From positions 62,001 to 126,000 of the forward strand of contig CAVOTD010000069.1 in the NCBI GenBank assembly GCA_963698995.1: a DNA stretch of 64,000 nucleotides, written 5' to 3'. Under the pieces are notes generated by a model. The model ran no database searches, was not told the origin of the DNA, and saw only the letters and a program-made list of their open reading frames with translations. Source of the stretch: AP-15 sp963698995. Lineage in GTDB: Bacteria; Pseudomonadota; Alphaproteobacteria; ATCC43930; CGMCC-115725. The number at the start of each line of letters is the position of its first letter. Position 1 is the stretch's first letter. The position numbers and the translations under genes are program-made. Shown piece by piece: positions 18,897 to 28,007 of the stretch.

Positions 18897-19118
18897 ATCC
18901 GCCTCCCTGGGTTCGAGTTATCTGGGTTTCGAATTACGACGCCGAGCGTTTATGCTCAAAGGCGCTTATCGCATTTGCGCGCTGATTACCACAAGAGCCG
19001 CCGCGAACAGACACTGCGTTGCTCCGAGTGGCCTTGTTTGCGCAGCTTCTCGATGAGAAGAAAGCGAACGCCCCATGAAACTGTATCCGCCGAGAGGAAG
19101 AATGCGGTTTCGGATGCC

Positions 19119-19478
19119 ATGCCCCGTCTTGCAGCATTTTGCTGGCACTCGTCGCGGACCCGTCCGGCGGTCGCCGCCGATATCGACGCTGGCAAAGCGG
19201 AATTCAAGAAATGCGCGCTGTGCCATACCATCGAGGCCGGAAAGAACAAGGTCGGACCGAGCCTGTTCGGCGTCCTCGGCCGCAAATCCGCGAGCGTCGA
19301 GAACTACAATTATTCTGACGCAATGAAGAAATTCGACCACACTTGGGATCCGCAGACCCTCGATACCTATCTGACAGACCCGCGGGCGACGGTGCCTGGA
19401 ACCAAAATGATCTTTCCCGGCATCAAGGACGAGAAGGAGCGGCAAGACGTTATCGCCTATCTCGAAACGCTGAAATGA
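19119..19478 (+). CDS. Class I c-type cytochrome (cytochrome c2-like)
   Basis: A small periplasmic electron carrier. The haem site is CALCH in KKCALCHTIEAGKNKVGPS, and the distal Met ligand is in PGTKMIFPGIKDE. The length after the signal region suits a c2-type cytochrome. The first ~24 residues (MPRLAAFCWHSSRTRPAVAA) are a poor signal peptide. A neighbouring frame over 19136-19165 reads L-L-A-L-V-A-D-P-S-G, so a compensating pair of one-base errors probably scrambles the leader. The stop overlaps the next start (ATGA at 19475-19478). Likely role: electron acceptor in PQQ-dependent alcohol oxidation. Confidence 0.8.
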   Translation: MPRLAAFCWHSSRTRPAVAADIDAGKAEFKKCALCHTIEAGKNKVGPSLFGVLGRKSASVENYNYSDAMKKFDHTWDPQTLDTYLTDPRATVPGTKMIFPGIKDEKERQDVIAYLETLK

Positions 19479-20719
19479 GGTGTCCGGCTCCCCGCTCGAC
19501 GGGACAGCGGGTGCAGATATTTAAGCGGCCGAACATCTCGTTGCTGCTACTGGTCCTAACCTTCACTGCCGGAGTGGGGATGGCCAGAGCCGGTACCGGT
19601 GAGGAGGCGGTGCAGATCGGCTGGCTGTCGCAGGCGATCAACCGGACCTTGCCGCTCTCCTATCTTGACCAGCCACCGCACGATGAAGGTATCCAGGGCG
19701 CTCGGCTCGGCATCGCCGACAACCAGACCACCGGCCATTTCACCGGCCAATCCTTCGCGCTCGTCGAGGCGATCGTACCGGAGAACGGCGATCTCGCCGC
19801 CGGCCTACGCGAGCTCGCGGCAAAAGGCGTCCGCCTGATCGTGACCGACCTCGCGGCGCCGACGCTGCTGTCGATCGCCGGCGCGCCCGAGGCCGGCGCG
19901 CTGACATTCTTCAACACCGGCGCGGCAGACGATCGGCTGCGCGGCATCGACTGCCGCGCCAATATCCTGCACCTGCCGCCGAGCCGGGCGATGCTGGCCG
20001 ACGCGCTCGTGCAATATCTTGTCGTCAAGCGCTGGCCAGACATTCTGCTGGTCACCGGGCATGGCGAGGCCGACCGCGAATTGGCCGGCGACATCCGCCA
20101 TGCCGCGCAAAAGTTTCAGGCGCGCATCGTCGAGGAGAAACCCTGGACCTTTATCCCGGGGGCGCGCCGGACCGATACCGGCCATTTTGCCATCCAGGCC
20201 GAGGTCGCGCGGTTTACCCAGGGCATCGGCTACGACGTTCTGGTGGTTGCCGACGAAGCGGACGAGTTCGGCGACGAGCTGTCCTACCGCACCTTCGATC
20301 CGCGGCCCGTGGCCGGGACCCAGGGCCTGGTTCCGACCGCCTGGGCGCGGCCGCATCAGCAATGGGGTGCGACGCAGTTGCAGAACCGCTTTCTGCGCCA
20401 GGCAAATCGCTGGATGACCGACCGCGACTACGCCGCCTGGATGGCGGTCCGGGCGATCGGCGAAGCGGCGGCACGCTCCAAATCGACCGACCCCGCCGCC
20501 ATCGTCGCCTTCATGCGCAGCGACCGCTTCGAGCTCGCTGCCTTCAAGGGCGCCCGCCTCAGCTTCCGCTCCTGGGACGGCCAGCTGCGCCAGCCGGTTC
20601 TGCTCGCCGATGCCCACTCGCTGGTCTCGGTGTCGCCGCAGCCCGGTTTCCTGCACCAATTCTCCGAACTCGACACGCTCGGAATCGACCAGCCGGAGAC
20701 AAAATGCCGAATGGGTTGA
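19475..20719 (+). CDS. PQQ-system ABC-type substrate-binding protein (branched-chain type fold)
   Basis: A 414-residue exported protein, translationally coupled to the cytochrome gene by an ATGA overlap. Signal-like sequence is ISLLLLVLTFTAGVGMARA. Features such as QIGWLSQAINRTLPLSYLD, GARLGIADNQTTG and WARPHQQWGATQLQNRF match, from memory, the family of 'substrate-binding protein, PQQ-dependent alcohol dehydrogenase system' always found beside PQQ dehydrogenases. The fold is that of periplasmic ligand-binding proteins, but its partner here is an ABC-2 type exporter module. The true ligand is unknown. Confidence 0.82.
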   Translation: MRCPAPRSTGQRVQIFKRPNISLLLLVLTFTAGVGMARAGTGEEAVQIGWLSQAINRTLPLSYLDQPPHDEGIQGARLGIADNQTTGHFTGQSFALVEAIVPENGDLAAGLRELAAKGVRLIVTDLAAPTLLSIAGAPEAGALTFFNTGAADDRLRGIDCRANILHLPPSRAMLADALVQYLVVKRWPDILLVTGHGEADRELAGDIRHAAQKFQARIVEEKPWTFIPGARRTDTGHFAIQAEVARFTQGIGYDVLVVADEADEFGDELSYRTFDPRPVAGTQGLVPTAWARPHQQWGATQLQNRFLRQANRWMTDRDYAAWMAVRAIGEAAARSKSTDPAAIVAFMRSDRFELAAFKGARLSFRSWDGQLRQPVLLADAHSLVSVSPQPGFLHQFSELDTLGIDQPETKCRMG

Positions 20720-21675
20720 TCGCGAGTCTCGGCGGTCGCCTGGCTCTGCGCAGGCCAGCTCGCGTCGGCCGACACGATCTATGTTTCGAACGAGAAGGAC
20801 AACACGATCACCGTCGTCGATGGCACGACCCTCGCACCGGTCAAGACGATCCCGGTCGGCCAGCGCCCGCGCGGCATCTTGCTCTCGAAGAGACGCGAAA
20901 ATCGCTCTATATCTGCGCCAGCGACAGCGATCACATCGAAGTGCTGGACCTCGGCACCAACCAGGTGGTCCGCACTTTGCCGAGCGGTCCCGACCCGGAG
21001 TTTTTCGCGATCGATCCGGCGGGCCGACTGCTCTATGTCGCCAATGAGGACAGCAATCTGGTGACCGTCGTGGATATCGATAGGGGCGAGGTCGTGGCCG
21101 AGATCCCGGTCGGCGTCGAGCCGGAAGGCATGGGCATCAGCCCGGACGGGAAATACCTGGTCAATACCTCCGAAACCACGAACATGGCGCATGTCATCGA
21201 CACCACGACACGCCAAGTGGTCGCCAACGTGCTCGTCGACAGCCGCCCGCGCCGCGCTGAATGGACGACCGACGGCGCGCAGTTCTGGGTGTCGGCCGAA
21301 ATCGGCGGCACGGTCAGTGTCATCGATGCCGCCAAACGTCAGATTGTCCAACGCATCGTTTTTGCCGTTCCCGGCGTGCCGAACGAGGCGATCCAGCCGG
21401 TCGGGATCGCGATCACCCGTGATCGCAAGCTCGCCTTTGTCGCGCTCGGGCCGGCCAACCGCGTTGCCGTGATCGACGCGCAGAGTTATGAGGTCATGCG
21501 CTACCTCTTGGTCGGCCAACGCGTATGGAGCCTCGCCTTCAACCCGGATCAGAGCCGGGTCTACACGACAAACGGGGTCAGCAACGACATCTCGGTGATC
21601 GACGTCGGATCGCTCAAAGTCATCAAATCGGTTCCGGTCGGCCAAGCTCCCTGGGGCGTCGTGTCCCGCCCATGA
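20704..21675 (+). CDS. PQQ-dependent catabolism-associated beta-propeller protein (N-terminal indels)
   Basis: A periplasmic YVTN-type beta-propeller. Repeats such as DTIYVSNEKDNTITVVDG, RLLYVANEDSNLVTVVDI and SRVYTTNGVSNDISVIDV are clear. The start ATG at 20704 overlaps the previous gene. The reading frame at the start and the frame from 20903 on are the same, but the stretch between is in another frame: an extra base at about 20740 and two more between 20889 and 20903. Removing three bases gives a signal peptide (LIASL…VAWLCAGQLASA) joined to the first propeller blade. The net length stays in frame, so a naive translation hides the damage. Function in quinoprotein catabolism is unproven; the genomic association is well known. 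Confidence 0.8.
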   Translation: MPNGLIASLGGRLALRRPARVGRHDLCFEREGQHDHRRRWHDPRTGQDDPGRPAPARHLALEETRKSLYICASDSDHIEVLDLGTNQVVRTLPSGPDPEFFAIDPAGRLLYVANEDSNLVTVVDIDRGEVVAEIPVGVEPEGMGISPDGKYLVNTSETTNMAHVIDTTTRQVVANVLVDSRPRRAEWTTDGAQFWVSAEIGGTVSVIDAAKRQIVQRIVFAVPGVPNEAIQPVGIAITRDRKLAFVALGPANRVAVIDAQSYEVMRYLLVGQRVWSLAFNPDQSRVYTTNGVSNDISVIDVGSLKVIKSVPVGQAPWGVVSRP

Positions 21676-21685
21676 GACGGACCTC

Positions 21686-22429
21686 GTGACAGGCGTTCCT
21701 GCGTTCTCGGTCGAGGGGCTCGGACATCGCTTCGGGCAGCGGCGGGTGCTGAAAGATGTTAGCTTCACGATTGCGCCCGGCGATTTTACCGTGCTGCTCG
21801 GCCTGAACGGCGCTGGCAAGACGACGCTGTTCTCGCTTGCCACCCGGCTCTATGCCCAGGCTGAGGGCACGATCCGCATCTTTGGCATGGACATCCGCGA
21901 ACGGGCATCGCAATGCCTGCGGCAGATGGGGATCGTCTTTCAGCAGCCGACGCTCGATCTCGATCTCTCGGTCGAGCAGAACCTCTACTACCATGCGGCG
22001 TTGCACGGCCTCGCGCATCGCGATGCAGCGCAGCGGATCGCCGCCGAAGTGGGACGCGTCGGGCTCGCCGAGCAGCGCCGCGACAAGGTGCGCCGGCTGA
22101 GCGGCGGCCAACGCCGGCGGGTCGAGATCGCTCGTGCCCTCTTGCACCGGCCGCGCCTGCTGTTGCTCGACGAACCGACGGTCGGCCTCGATATCGCCAG
22201 CCGGCAGTTTATGCTGGACCATGTCCGCGGACTGTGCCGCGAGCAAAACATCGCCGCGCTATGGGCCACGCACCTGATCGACGAGGTCGGTGAGGGCGCG
22301 CAAGTCGTCGTGCTGCACAAGGGCGAGGTGCTGGCCGACGGCGCCGCCGCCCAGCTGCTCGGCCAAATGCGGGCGCCCTCGATGCGCGCCGTATTCGAAA
22401 CCCTGGTGCAGGAGCGCGAGGCGGCATGA
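21686..22429 (+). CDS. ABC transporter ATP-binding protein, PQQ-associated
   Basis: A 247-residue ATPase with GTG start 10 bases after the propeller gene. Walker A is GLNGAGKTTLFSL, Q-loop MGIVFQQPTLDLDLS, signature RLSGGQRRRVE, Walker B RLLLLDEPTVGLD and H-loop WATHLIDEV. It belongs to the exporter-type ATPases (CcmA-like) seen next to PQQ dehydrogenase systems. It overlaps the permease gene by ATGA, so the two form one transporter. The transported molecule is unknown. Confidence 0.9.
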   Translation: MTGVPAFSVEGLGHRFGQRRVLKDVSFTIAPGDFTVLLGLNGAGKTTLFSLATRLYAQAEGTIRIFGMDIRERASQCLRQMGIVFQQPTLDLDLSVEQNLYYHAALHGLAHRDAAQRIAAEVGRVGLAEQRRDKVRRLSGGQRRRVEIARALLHRPRLLLLDEPTVGLDIASRQFMLDHVRGLCREQNIAALWATHLIDEVGEGAQVVVLHKGEVLADGAAAQLLGQMRAPSMRAVFETLVQEREAA

Positions 22430-23229
22430 GGCCGATTCATTACCTGCGCTGCCTCGCCGGCATCGCGATGCGCGAATGGCTGCGCTTTATGAACCAGCGC
22501 GGCCGCTTCTTTTCCGCCTTGGTGCGGCCGCTGGTCTGGCTGGCGATCTTCGCCACCGGGTTCCACTTCGTGCTCGGCGTGTCGATCATCCCGCCTTACG
22601 AGACCTATATTCCTTACGCGGTCTACATCGCCCCGGGTCTGATCGCGATGATCCTGATGTTCAACGGCATGCTGAGCTCGCTGTCGATGGTCTACGACCG
22701 CGAGATGGGGAGCATGCGGATCCTGATGGTCAGTCCGCTGCCGCGCTGGTTCCTGTTGACCGCGAAGCTGCTCGCCGGGGTCATCGTTTCGGTCTTGCAG
22801 GCCTACGCCTTCCTGGCGATCGCCCTGATTTGGGAGATCGAGCCGCCCTGGTACGGCTACTTCGCGGTGCTTCCGGCGCTGATCCTGTCGGGACTGATGC
22901 TGGGTGCGCTCGGATTGCTGCTCTCCTCGGCAATCCGCCAGCTCGAGAATTTCGCCAGCGTCATGAATTTCGTGATCTTCCCGATGTTCTTCGCGTCCTC
23001 GGCGCTCTATCCGCTGTGGCACGTCAAGGAAGCGAGCCTCCTCCTCTACCGGATCTGCGAGGTCAACCCGTTCACTCATGCCGTCGAGCTGATCCGCTTC
23101 GCGCTCTACGGCCGGCTCGAACCGGTCTCGGCGGTCGTATTGATCGCCGCGACCGCAATCTTCCTGACCCTTGCAGTCTATGGCTATGACCCGGCCAAGG
23201 GCCTGATGGCGCGCCGCACGGCGGAATAA
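22426..23229 (+). CDS. ABC-2 type permease, PQQ-associated
   Basis: A 267-residue membrane protein with about six hydrophobic segments, for example LVRPLVWLAIFATGFHFVLG, YIAPGLIAMILMFNGMLSSL and FASVMNFVIFPMFFASSALY. The last is the characteristic ABC-2 motif (N-F-x-x-F-P-x-F-x-S-x-A-L-Y-P). It overlaps the ATPase gene by four bases (ATGA). This ATPase-permease pair, with the upstream binding protein and propeller, is a conserved companion set of PQQ-dependent dehydrogenases. It may export a redox or maturation factor. Confidence 0.88.
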   Translation: MRPIHYLRCLAGIAMREWLRFMNQRGRFFSALVRPLVWLAIFATGFHFVLGVSIIPPYETYIPYAVYIAPGLIAMILMFNGMLSSLSMVYDREMGSMRILMVSPLPRWFLLTAKLLAGVIVSVLQAYAFLAIALIWEIEPPWYGYFAVLPALILSGLMLGALGLLLSSAIRQLENFASVMNFVIFPMFFASSALYPLWHVKEASLLLYRICEVNPFTHAVELIRFALYGRLEPVSAVVLIAATAIFLTLAVYGYDPAKGLMARRTAE

Positions 23230-23237
23230 GGGCCGAC

Positions 23238-23870
23238 ATGCGCTGTGGCGCGTCTTGGTTCGGGTCAACGATGTTGGCCTTAGCCTGTGCCGGAGCCGTT
23301 CAGGCGTGGGCGGCGACGCCGCGGGGGGAGGATCCGGATTGGCCTTGTCAGCAGCGGCTGGTGCCGACGCTGACTGCAGCTGCGTACTGGAATGGGCCGC
23401 TGGCTGAGACCCTTGGCGACTGGCAGGCCGATCCCGAGATCGCCGATTTTGTTCGCCGTCTCGCGCCCCGGCGGGTTTCGACAGAGGACGGGTTGTCCGA
23501 GATTGCGGCCCTGGCACGAGCGTTGTCGGGCAATCGGCCGCGCCGGCTCGCCCTCATTTTTCACGGGCTCCTCGAAGAGACGGACCGCGAGCGCGCTGCC
23601 TTGATCCAACAGCTCAAGCAGATCGGGCGGCGGCAGCGCGAACTCGCCGATCGCGTCGCCCAGCTCGCGGCCGAGCTCGATGCCATCCCGCCCGATGCCG
23701 CCGGCGACGCCTCCGCCAGGCGCGTCGATCTGCAGCAGCGTCACGATTTCACGGCGCGCAATTTCGAAGAGATCCAACGCACGATCCGCTATGCCTGCGA
23801 GCTCCCAGTCGAGCTCGATGCTCGGCTCGGAGCCTGGGCACGGGCATTGCAACGAGCTGCCTCCGAGTGA
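23238..23870 (+). CDS. Conserved exported protein of the PQQ/xox locus, function unknown
   Basis: A 210-residue protein nine bases after the permease, so part of the same operon. The signal peptide is GSTMLALACAGAVQAWA. The mature part starts with a W-P-C-Q-Q-R motif and has a second Cys near the end (RYACELPVE), which may form a disulfide. Residues about 110-150 are predicted coiled coil (EETDRERAALIQQLKQIGRRQ, DRVAQLAAEL). I recognise no enzymatic domain. The operon position suggests an accessory periplasmic role with the ABC module. Confidence 0.72.
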   Translation: MRCGASWFGSTMLALACAGAVQAWAATPRGEDPDWPCQQRLVPTLTAAAYWNGPLAETLGDWQADPEIADFVRRLAPRRVSTEDGLSEIAALARALSGNRPRRLALIFHGLLEETDRERAALIQQLKQIGRRQRELADRVAQLAAELDAIPPDAAGDASARRVDLQQRHDFTARNFEEIQRTIRYACELPVELDARLGAWARALQRAASE

Positions 23871-23873
23871 GCG

Positions 23874-24644
23874 TTAGGGTCGGCTCGGCGTCGTTAGTCC
23901 CTTCACCGTGTCGAGGCCGCGGACGTTCGTTAAGACCGCACGGCCGAGATCGGCTTCGGTTGCATCGGCGCCCGTCAGATCGGCGTCGGTCAGATCGGCG
24001 CCCGAAAGATCGGCCGCGGTCAAATTGGCGCCGCTCAGGACGGCCCCAGTCATGTTGGCAAAACGCATCAGAGCGAAGCCGAGATCCGCCTTTGAAAAAT
24101 TGGCCCCGGATAAATTAGAGCCCGAAAGATCGGTCCTCATTAATCCCATGGACTGGTTTCTCAGATCCGGCGCCATCCGTGCGCCGGTGAAATCGGCTCC
24201 GCTCAGATCGAACCGGCTCAGCCGGGCGATGATATGCGCGCCCGAAAACTTGGCGCCTTTGAAAATCGGCGCCTCGGCCAGGGAGATCTCCAGACCGGAC
24301 GAGACGACCAGGCCGAGGAGGCTGGCGTTCGACAGATCGGCATTCGTAAAATTCGCCCGCATGATCCACGCCAGATCCAACTTGGCCCCGGAAAGATTGG
24401 CGCCCGAAATATTCGCGCCATCGAGTTTCGCGCCAAAGAGGTTTGCCCCGGACAGGTTCGCCCGTCTGAAGTCGACTTTGCTCAGATCGAGGTTTTCGAG
24501 GGATTTTCCGGACAAGTCAGCGGGCTTATCGGGCGGCGCCGCCGACAGGATCGCACGCACCTGCTCGGCGCTGAGATCCGCCCCCAGCGCAGACCGAAGC
24601 GAAACTGCGAGGATCACGCACACGAAGTTGAGCAATCTAGCCAT
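23874..24644 (-). CDS. Secreted pentapeptide-repeat protein
   Basis: A 256-residue protein made almost entirely of A(D/N)LxG-type pentapeptide repeats (ANLSGANLFGAKLDGANISG…, DLSGADLTDADLTGAD), predicting a right-handed quadrilateral beta-helix. ATG 24644 gives a signal peptide (LLNFVCVILAVSLRSALGA); an upstream frame to 24686 would overlap the xoxJ-like gene. It is the last gene of the leftward group xoxF-xoxG-xoxJ and converges on the gene ending at 23870. Pentapeptide-repeat proteins have no single function; a scaffold role in the periplasm is only a guess. Confidence 0.85.
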   Translation of the reverse strand: MARLLNFVCVILAVSLRSALGADLSAEQVRAILSAAPPDKPADLSGKSLENLDLSKVDFRRANLSGANLFGAKLDGANISGANLSGAKLDLAWIMRANFTNADLSNASLLGLVVSSGLEISLAEAPIFKGAKFSGAHIIARLSRFDLSGADFTGARMAPDLRNQSMGLMRTDLSGSNLSGANFSKADLGFALMRFANMTGAVLSGANLTAADLSGADLTDADLTGADATEADLGRAVLTNVRGLDTVKGLTTPSRP

Positions 24645-24657
24645 CGGGTTTGCTCTG

Positions 24658-25479
24658 TCAGGGACCGGCGAGCTCGCCCTGCTCATCGAGCAGCGGAACG
24701 CCGTAATCGCGCAGGATCGCCGTAATCTCCGTCTGGCGCTTGAGAATGGCGGCGTTTATGCGTCGGCGCCATTCGCGCTCGTTCGCGCGGACGCCCATCG
24801 CGATATGATAGGCCATGCGAGCCACACCAGGCTCAGTTTTGAGGGGAACCAAGGTCAGCGGCAACGCGTCATGCTTGCGGTAATAGCCGACGATCGGTCC
24901 CCACAAAAAGCCGACATCGATGGTGCCGTCGACGACATCCTGGACCATCTCATGGGTCGGGGATTCGGCGCGGGTATCGACGCTCAGGGCATAGGGCTTG
25001 GTGAGAGACATCAAATCGTAGCGCACGAGGAGATCAGAAGGCGGCGTTCCGGCGACCACCCCGAGGTGCAAACTTGCCAGCTGGGGATCTTGCAGACCCT
25101 CAAAGTCACGACCTTGGTCCGAGCGGTAGAACATCACATAAGTGGTGAAGTAGTAGGGGTTTGTCGTCTGCATGATCTCGTCGCCCGCGACCGTGCCCAT
25201 CACCAGATCGCAGAGATGCGTGCGCAGCGTATTGCGCACGAACCCAATAACTTGCGGAAACCACGCGTAATCGACTTTGCGGCCGAGCTCAGCCCCGATC
25301 AATTCAGCGATCTTGTTTTCGAATCCCTCTTTTTTTTCGTCCGAGAACGGAAGATTACTGGGATCGGCGCAGACTTTGAGCAGGCTGGGATCGATGAGCT
25401 CAGGGATTTGGGCGGCGGCCGTTCTACTGCCGCAAATGAGAAGCGCGGCAAACAGCGTCTCGATAGAGCGTCGCCACAT
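24658..25479 (-). CDS. xoxJ: XoxJ-like quinoprotein dehydrogenase-associated binding protein
   Basis: A 273-residue exported protein with signal peptide IETLFAALLICGSRTAAA and a solute-binding fold (LLKVCADPSNLPFSDEKKEG, GTPPSDLLVRYDLM, DGTIDVGFLWGPIVGYY). These features match MxaJ/XoxJ, the periplasmic protein encoded with methanol dehydrogenase. XoxJ is thought to help assemble or activate the enzyme rather than feed a transporter. The stop is six bases before the next gene upstream (xoxG), and gene order xoxF-xoxG-xoxJ is the standard one. Confidence 0.9.
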   Translation of the reverse strand: MWRRSIETLFAALLICGSRTAAAQIPELIDPSLLKVCADPSNLPFSDEKKEGFENKIAELIGAELGRKVDYAWFPQVIGFVRNTLRTHLCDLVMGTVAGDEIMQTTNPYYFTTYVMFYRSDQGRDFEGLQDPQLASLHLGVVAGTPPSDLLVRYDLMSLTKPYALSVDTRAESPTHEMVQDVVDGTIDVGFLWGPIVGYYRKHDALPLTLVPLKTEPGVARMAYHIAMGVRANEREWRRRINAAILKRQTEITAILRDYGVPLLDEQGELAGP

Positions 25480-25484
25480 GCTCT

Positions 25485-25913
25485 CTAACCGCCGATGCGG
25501 GGCGGGCGGCCACGTCCCAATACCCCATCAGCGCGCGCCTTTAGGTAGGCCCAAATGTCGTCGAGATAGGTGACCACGTCCTCGACTTCGCCGAAGGGCG
25601 GCATCACATTGGTGTTGGCGGTGTTGACGTTCGTTCGGCCATTGACGACGACCTCGTTGAACTCGTCCTGGGTCAAGTGCTTGACCGATTCCACGAGGTC
25701 CGGCCCGTACGAGCTGCCCGCCCCGTCCGGCCCGTGGCACCGCAGACAGGATTCTGTGTAGCGGCGCCAGCCGTTGAAGGTCTTCTTGTCGACCTTCCCG
25801 TCCTCGACCGTATAAGGCGGTTTGACCGCCTGATCGCTCTCCGCAGCCAATGCCAAACCCGTTCCCAGAATGAGGGCGACAATGGCACAAGTGATGGGCG
25901 GCCACACGATCAT
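25485..25913 (-). CDS. xoxG: XoxG-like c-type cytochrome (methanol metabolism-related)
   Basis: A 142-residue periplasmic cytochrome, likely the direct electron acceptor of XoxF. I chose ATG 25913, which has aaggatc six bases upstream and leaves a clean signal peptide (PPITCAIVALILGTGLALA). The haem motif is CLRCH in YTESCLRCHGPDGAGSSYG; the Met ligand is probably in TNVMPPFGE. The segment YTVEDGKVDKKTFNGWRRY is typical of the methanol-related cytochrome family. It lies between xoxF and xoxJ. Confidence 0.9.
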   Translation of the reverse strand: MIVWPPITCAIVALILGTGLALAAESDQAVKPPYTVEDGKVDKKTFNGWRRYTESCLRCHGPDGAGSSYGPDLVESVKHLTQDEFNEVVVNGRTNVNTANTNVMPPFGEVEDVVTYLDDIWAYLKARADGVLGRGRPPRIGG

Positions 25914-26016
25914 TCGTGATCCTTTCAAAACTTGCATTGGGGCCGATGCCGAACAAAAAGGGCCGACCTCCCGGCGGGAGATGCCGGCCCTGCTCCGTGC
26001 CCGGCCTATCCGGCGA

Positions 26017-27874
26017 TTATTCGGGGAGACCGAACACCGTCAGAACGCCGCCCAGCTGGGTGTAGTTGGCAAGCGCCTTGTAGGCGCCCACGGCGCCGAG
26101 GCCAGCCGTGTCAATCATATGCTCGGTCTGCGTCGGCGTGTGAGTGCCGCTCACATCATGGTGCCATTCTTCGGCGGCGGGCGCCTGGGTCAACCCGGCC
26201 GCCATGCCAATGCCCGCCCATCCGCCGACGCCGGACAGTACCGCTATGTACTGCTTGCCGCCATGGGTGAAGGTGTTGACATTGCCGATGATCCCGGACG
26301 GAGTCTTGAACCGGTAGAGCTCCTTGCCGGTCTGCATGTCGACCGCCTTCAGATAACCTTCGAGAGTGCCATAGAAGACGACGTCGCCGGCCGTGGCCAG
26401 AGCGCCCGACCACACCGAGAACGGTTCCGGATCGGACCAGACGATCTTGCCCGCGCTCGGATCCCAGGCGATGAAGTTGCCGAGGTTACTGTCGCCCTTC
26501 GGTGGATACATATCCACTGTCGCACCGACATAGGGTTGACCGGCCGTATACGACACCTTGAAGGGCTCGTAATCCATGCAGACATGGTTGGTCGGCACGT
26601 AGAAGAGACCGGTCTTCGGCGAAAAGGCCGCCGGCTGCTGGTCTTTCGAGCCGAGCGCCGCCGGGCAAACGTTTTGGTAGTTGTGGTCCTCTCCCTGCGA
26701 GCCCGGCGCATATTGGGCGACCACCTGAGGCCGGCCTGTCTGCATGTCTACCTTGGAAGCCCAGTTGACCTTGGGATCGAATTTCTCCGCCACTAGCAAC
26801 GCCCCGGTTTCGCGGTTGAGCGTGTAGCCGAAGCCGTTCCGGTCGAAGTGCACGAGCGCCTTGGTCGGCTGGCCCTTCACGTTGATGTCGACCAGGATCA
26901 TCTCGTTGACGCCGTCGTAGTCCCATTGGTCGTGCGGCGTCATCTGGTAGACCCATTTGGCGATGCCGGTATCGGGGTTACGGGCGAAAACGGTCATGGA
27001 CCATTTATTGTCGCCCGGCCGCTGCACGGGATTCCAGGTGCTGGGATTGCCCGAGCCGTAATAGATCAAGTTGAGCTGCGGATCATAGGAGATCCAACCC
27101 CAGGTATCGCCGCCGCCGATCTTCCACTGATCGCCTTGCCAGGTCTTCAGCGACGAAGTCCTTGCCGACCGGCTTGCCGAGCTCGGTCGTGTTGGCGTCG
27201 AACAGGATCTGGTCGTCGGGTCCTTGCGAATAGGCCCGCCAGGCCTTTGATCCGTCCTTGATGTTATAGGCCGTGACGTGCCCTGGGACGCCGTACTCGC
27301 CGCCGCTGATGCCGACGAGCACCTTGTCCTTGACGACCAACGGGGCGCTCGTGGCAGTTTCGGCCTTCTTTGGATCGCCATTTTTGACGCTCCAAAGCTC
27401 CTTGCCCGTCTTCGCGTCGAGCGCCACGAGCGTCGTATCGGCCTGATTGAAGAAGATCCTACCGTCGGCATAGGCGACGCCGCGATTGACCGTGTCGCAG
27501 CACATTACCGCGATGACGGTCGGATCCTGTCTTGGTTCATATTTCCACAGAATGCGCCCGTTGTTGTTGAGATCGAGCGCGAACACGTTGTTCGGGAACG
27601 GTGTCGAGATATACATGACGTCCCCGACGACCAGCGGTCCGCCCTCGTGACCGCGCAACACGCCGGTCGAGAACGTCCACAACGGGCGAAGGTTCTTGAC
27701 GTTGTCCTTGTTGATCTTGTTCAGCTGGCTATAGCGCGTATTGGCATAGTCGCCGCTCGGGATGACCCACTGGTTGGGGTCTTTCGAGAGCTTGATGAGC
27801 TCGTCATTGGCACTGGCACCGCCTGCCAGAAGAACGAGCACAGGCGCAGCGATCCACAAACGGAATGATTTCAT
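26017..27874 (-). CDS. xoxF: Lanthanide-dependent methanol dehydrogenase XoxF (one-base frameshift)
   Basis: A periplasmic PQQ quinoprotein that oxidises methanol. The signal peptide is WIAAPVLVLLAGGASA. The adjacent-cysteine ring is in VIAVMCCDTVNRGVAYA, and tryptophan-docking repeats are present. The active-site segment WDYDGVNEM carries the extra Asp two residues after the catalytic Asp (D-Y-D) that marks lanthanide-binding XoxF enzymes; calcium-type MxaF has Ala there. One extra base near 27154 breaks the frame between VGKD and SLKTWQGDQW. Repaired, the protein is 618 residues, the normal length. No mxaI gene is present, as expected for XoxF. A purine-rich ribosome site (gggagggacgaaggg) precedes the start. 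Confidence 0.93.
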
Positions 27875-28007
27875 CCCCTTCGTCCCTCCCAGATTGGTTC
27901 AGTGGCGCCCTCCGCCGGTTTCGGAGGCTATTGCGCGGATGCTATTTCACTTCCGCGTTTACCACAAGTAGGCCCAAGACGGGCGAGAGCATGCCCGCGG
28001 AGCAGTC

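Noticed and set aside
17823..19478. 551-codon rightward ORF across frmA
   Set aside because: Most of it is the antisense shadow of frmA; only the last ~120 codons (from 19119) are a real cytochrome c gene.
21988..23517. 509-codon leftward ORF opposite the PQQ ABC genes
   Set aside because: Antisense shadow; the rightward frames have ATPase and ABC-2 motifs.
27875..28007. A riboswitch upstream of xoxF
   Set aside because: No recognisable lanthanide or other riboswitch fold; only a purine-rich ribosome site near the start.
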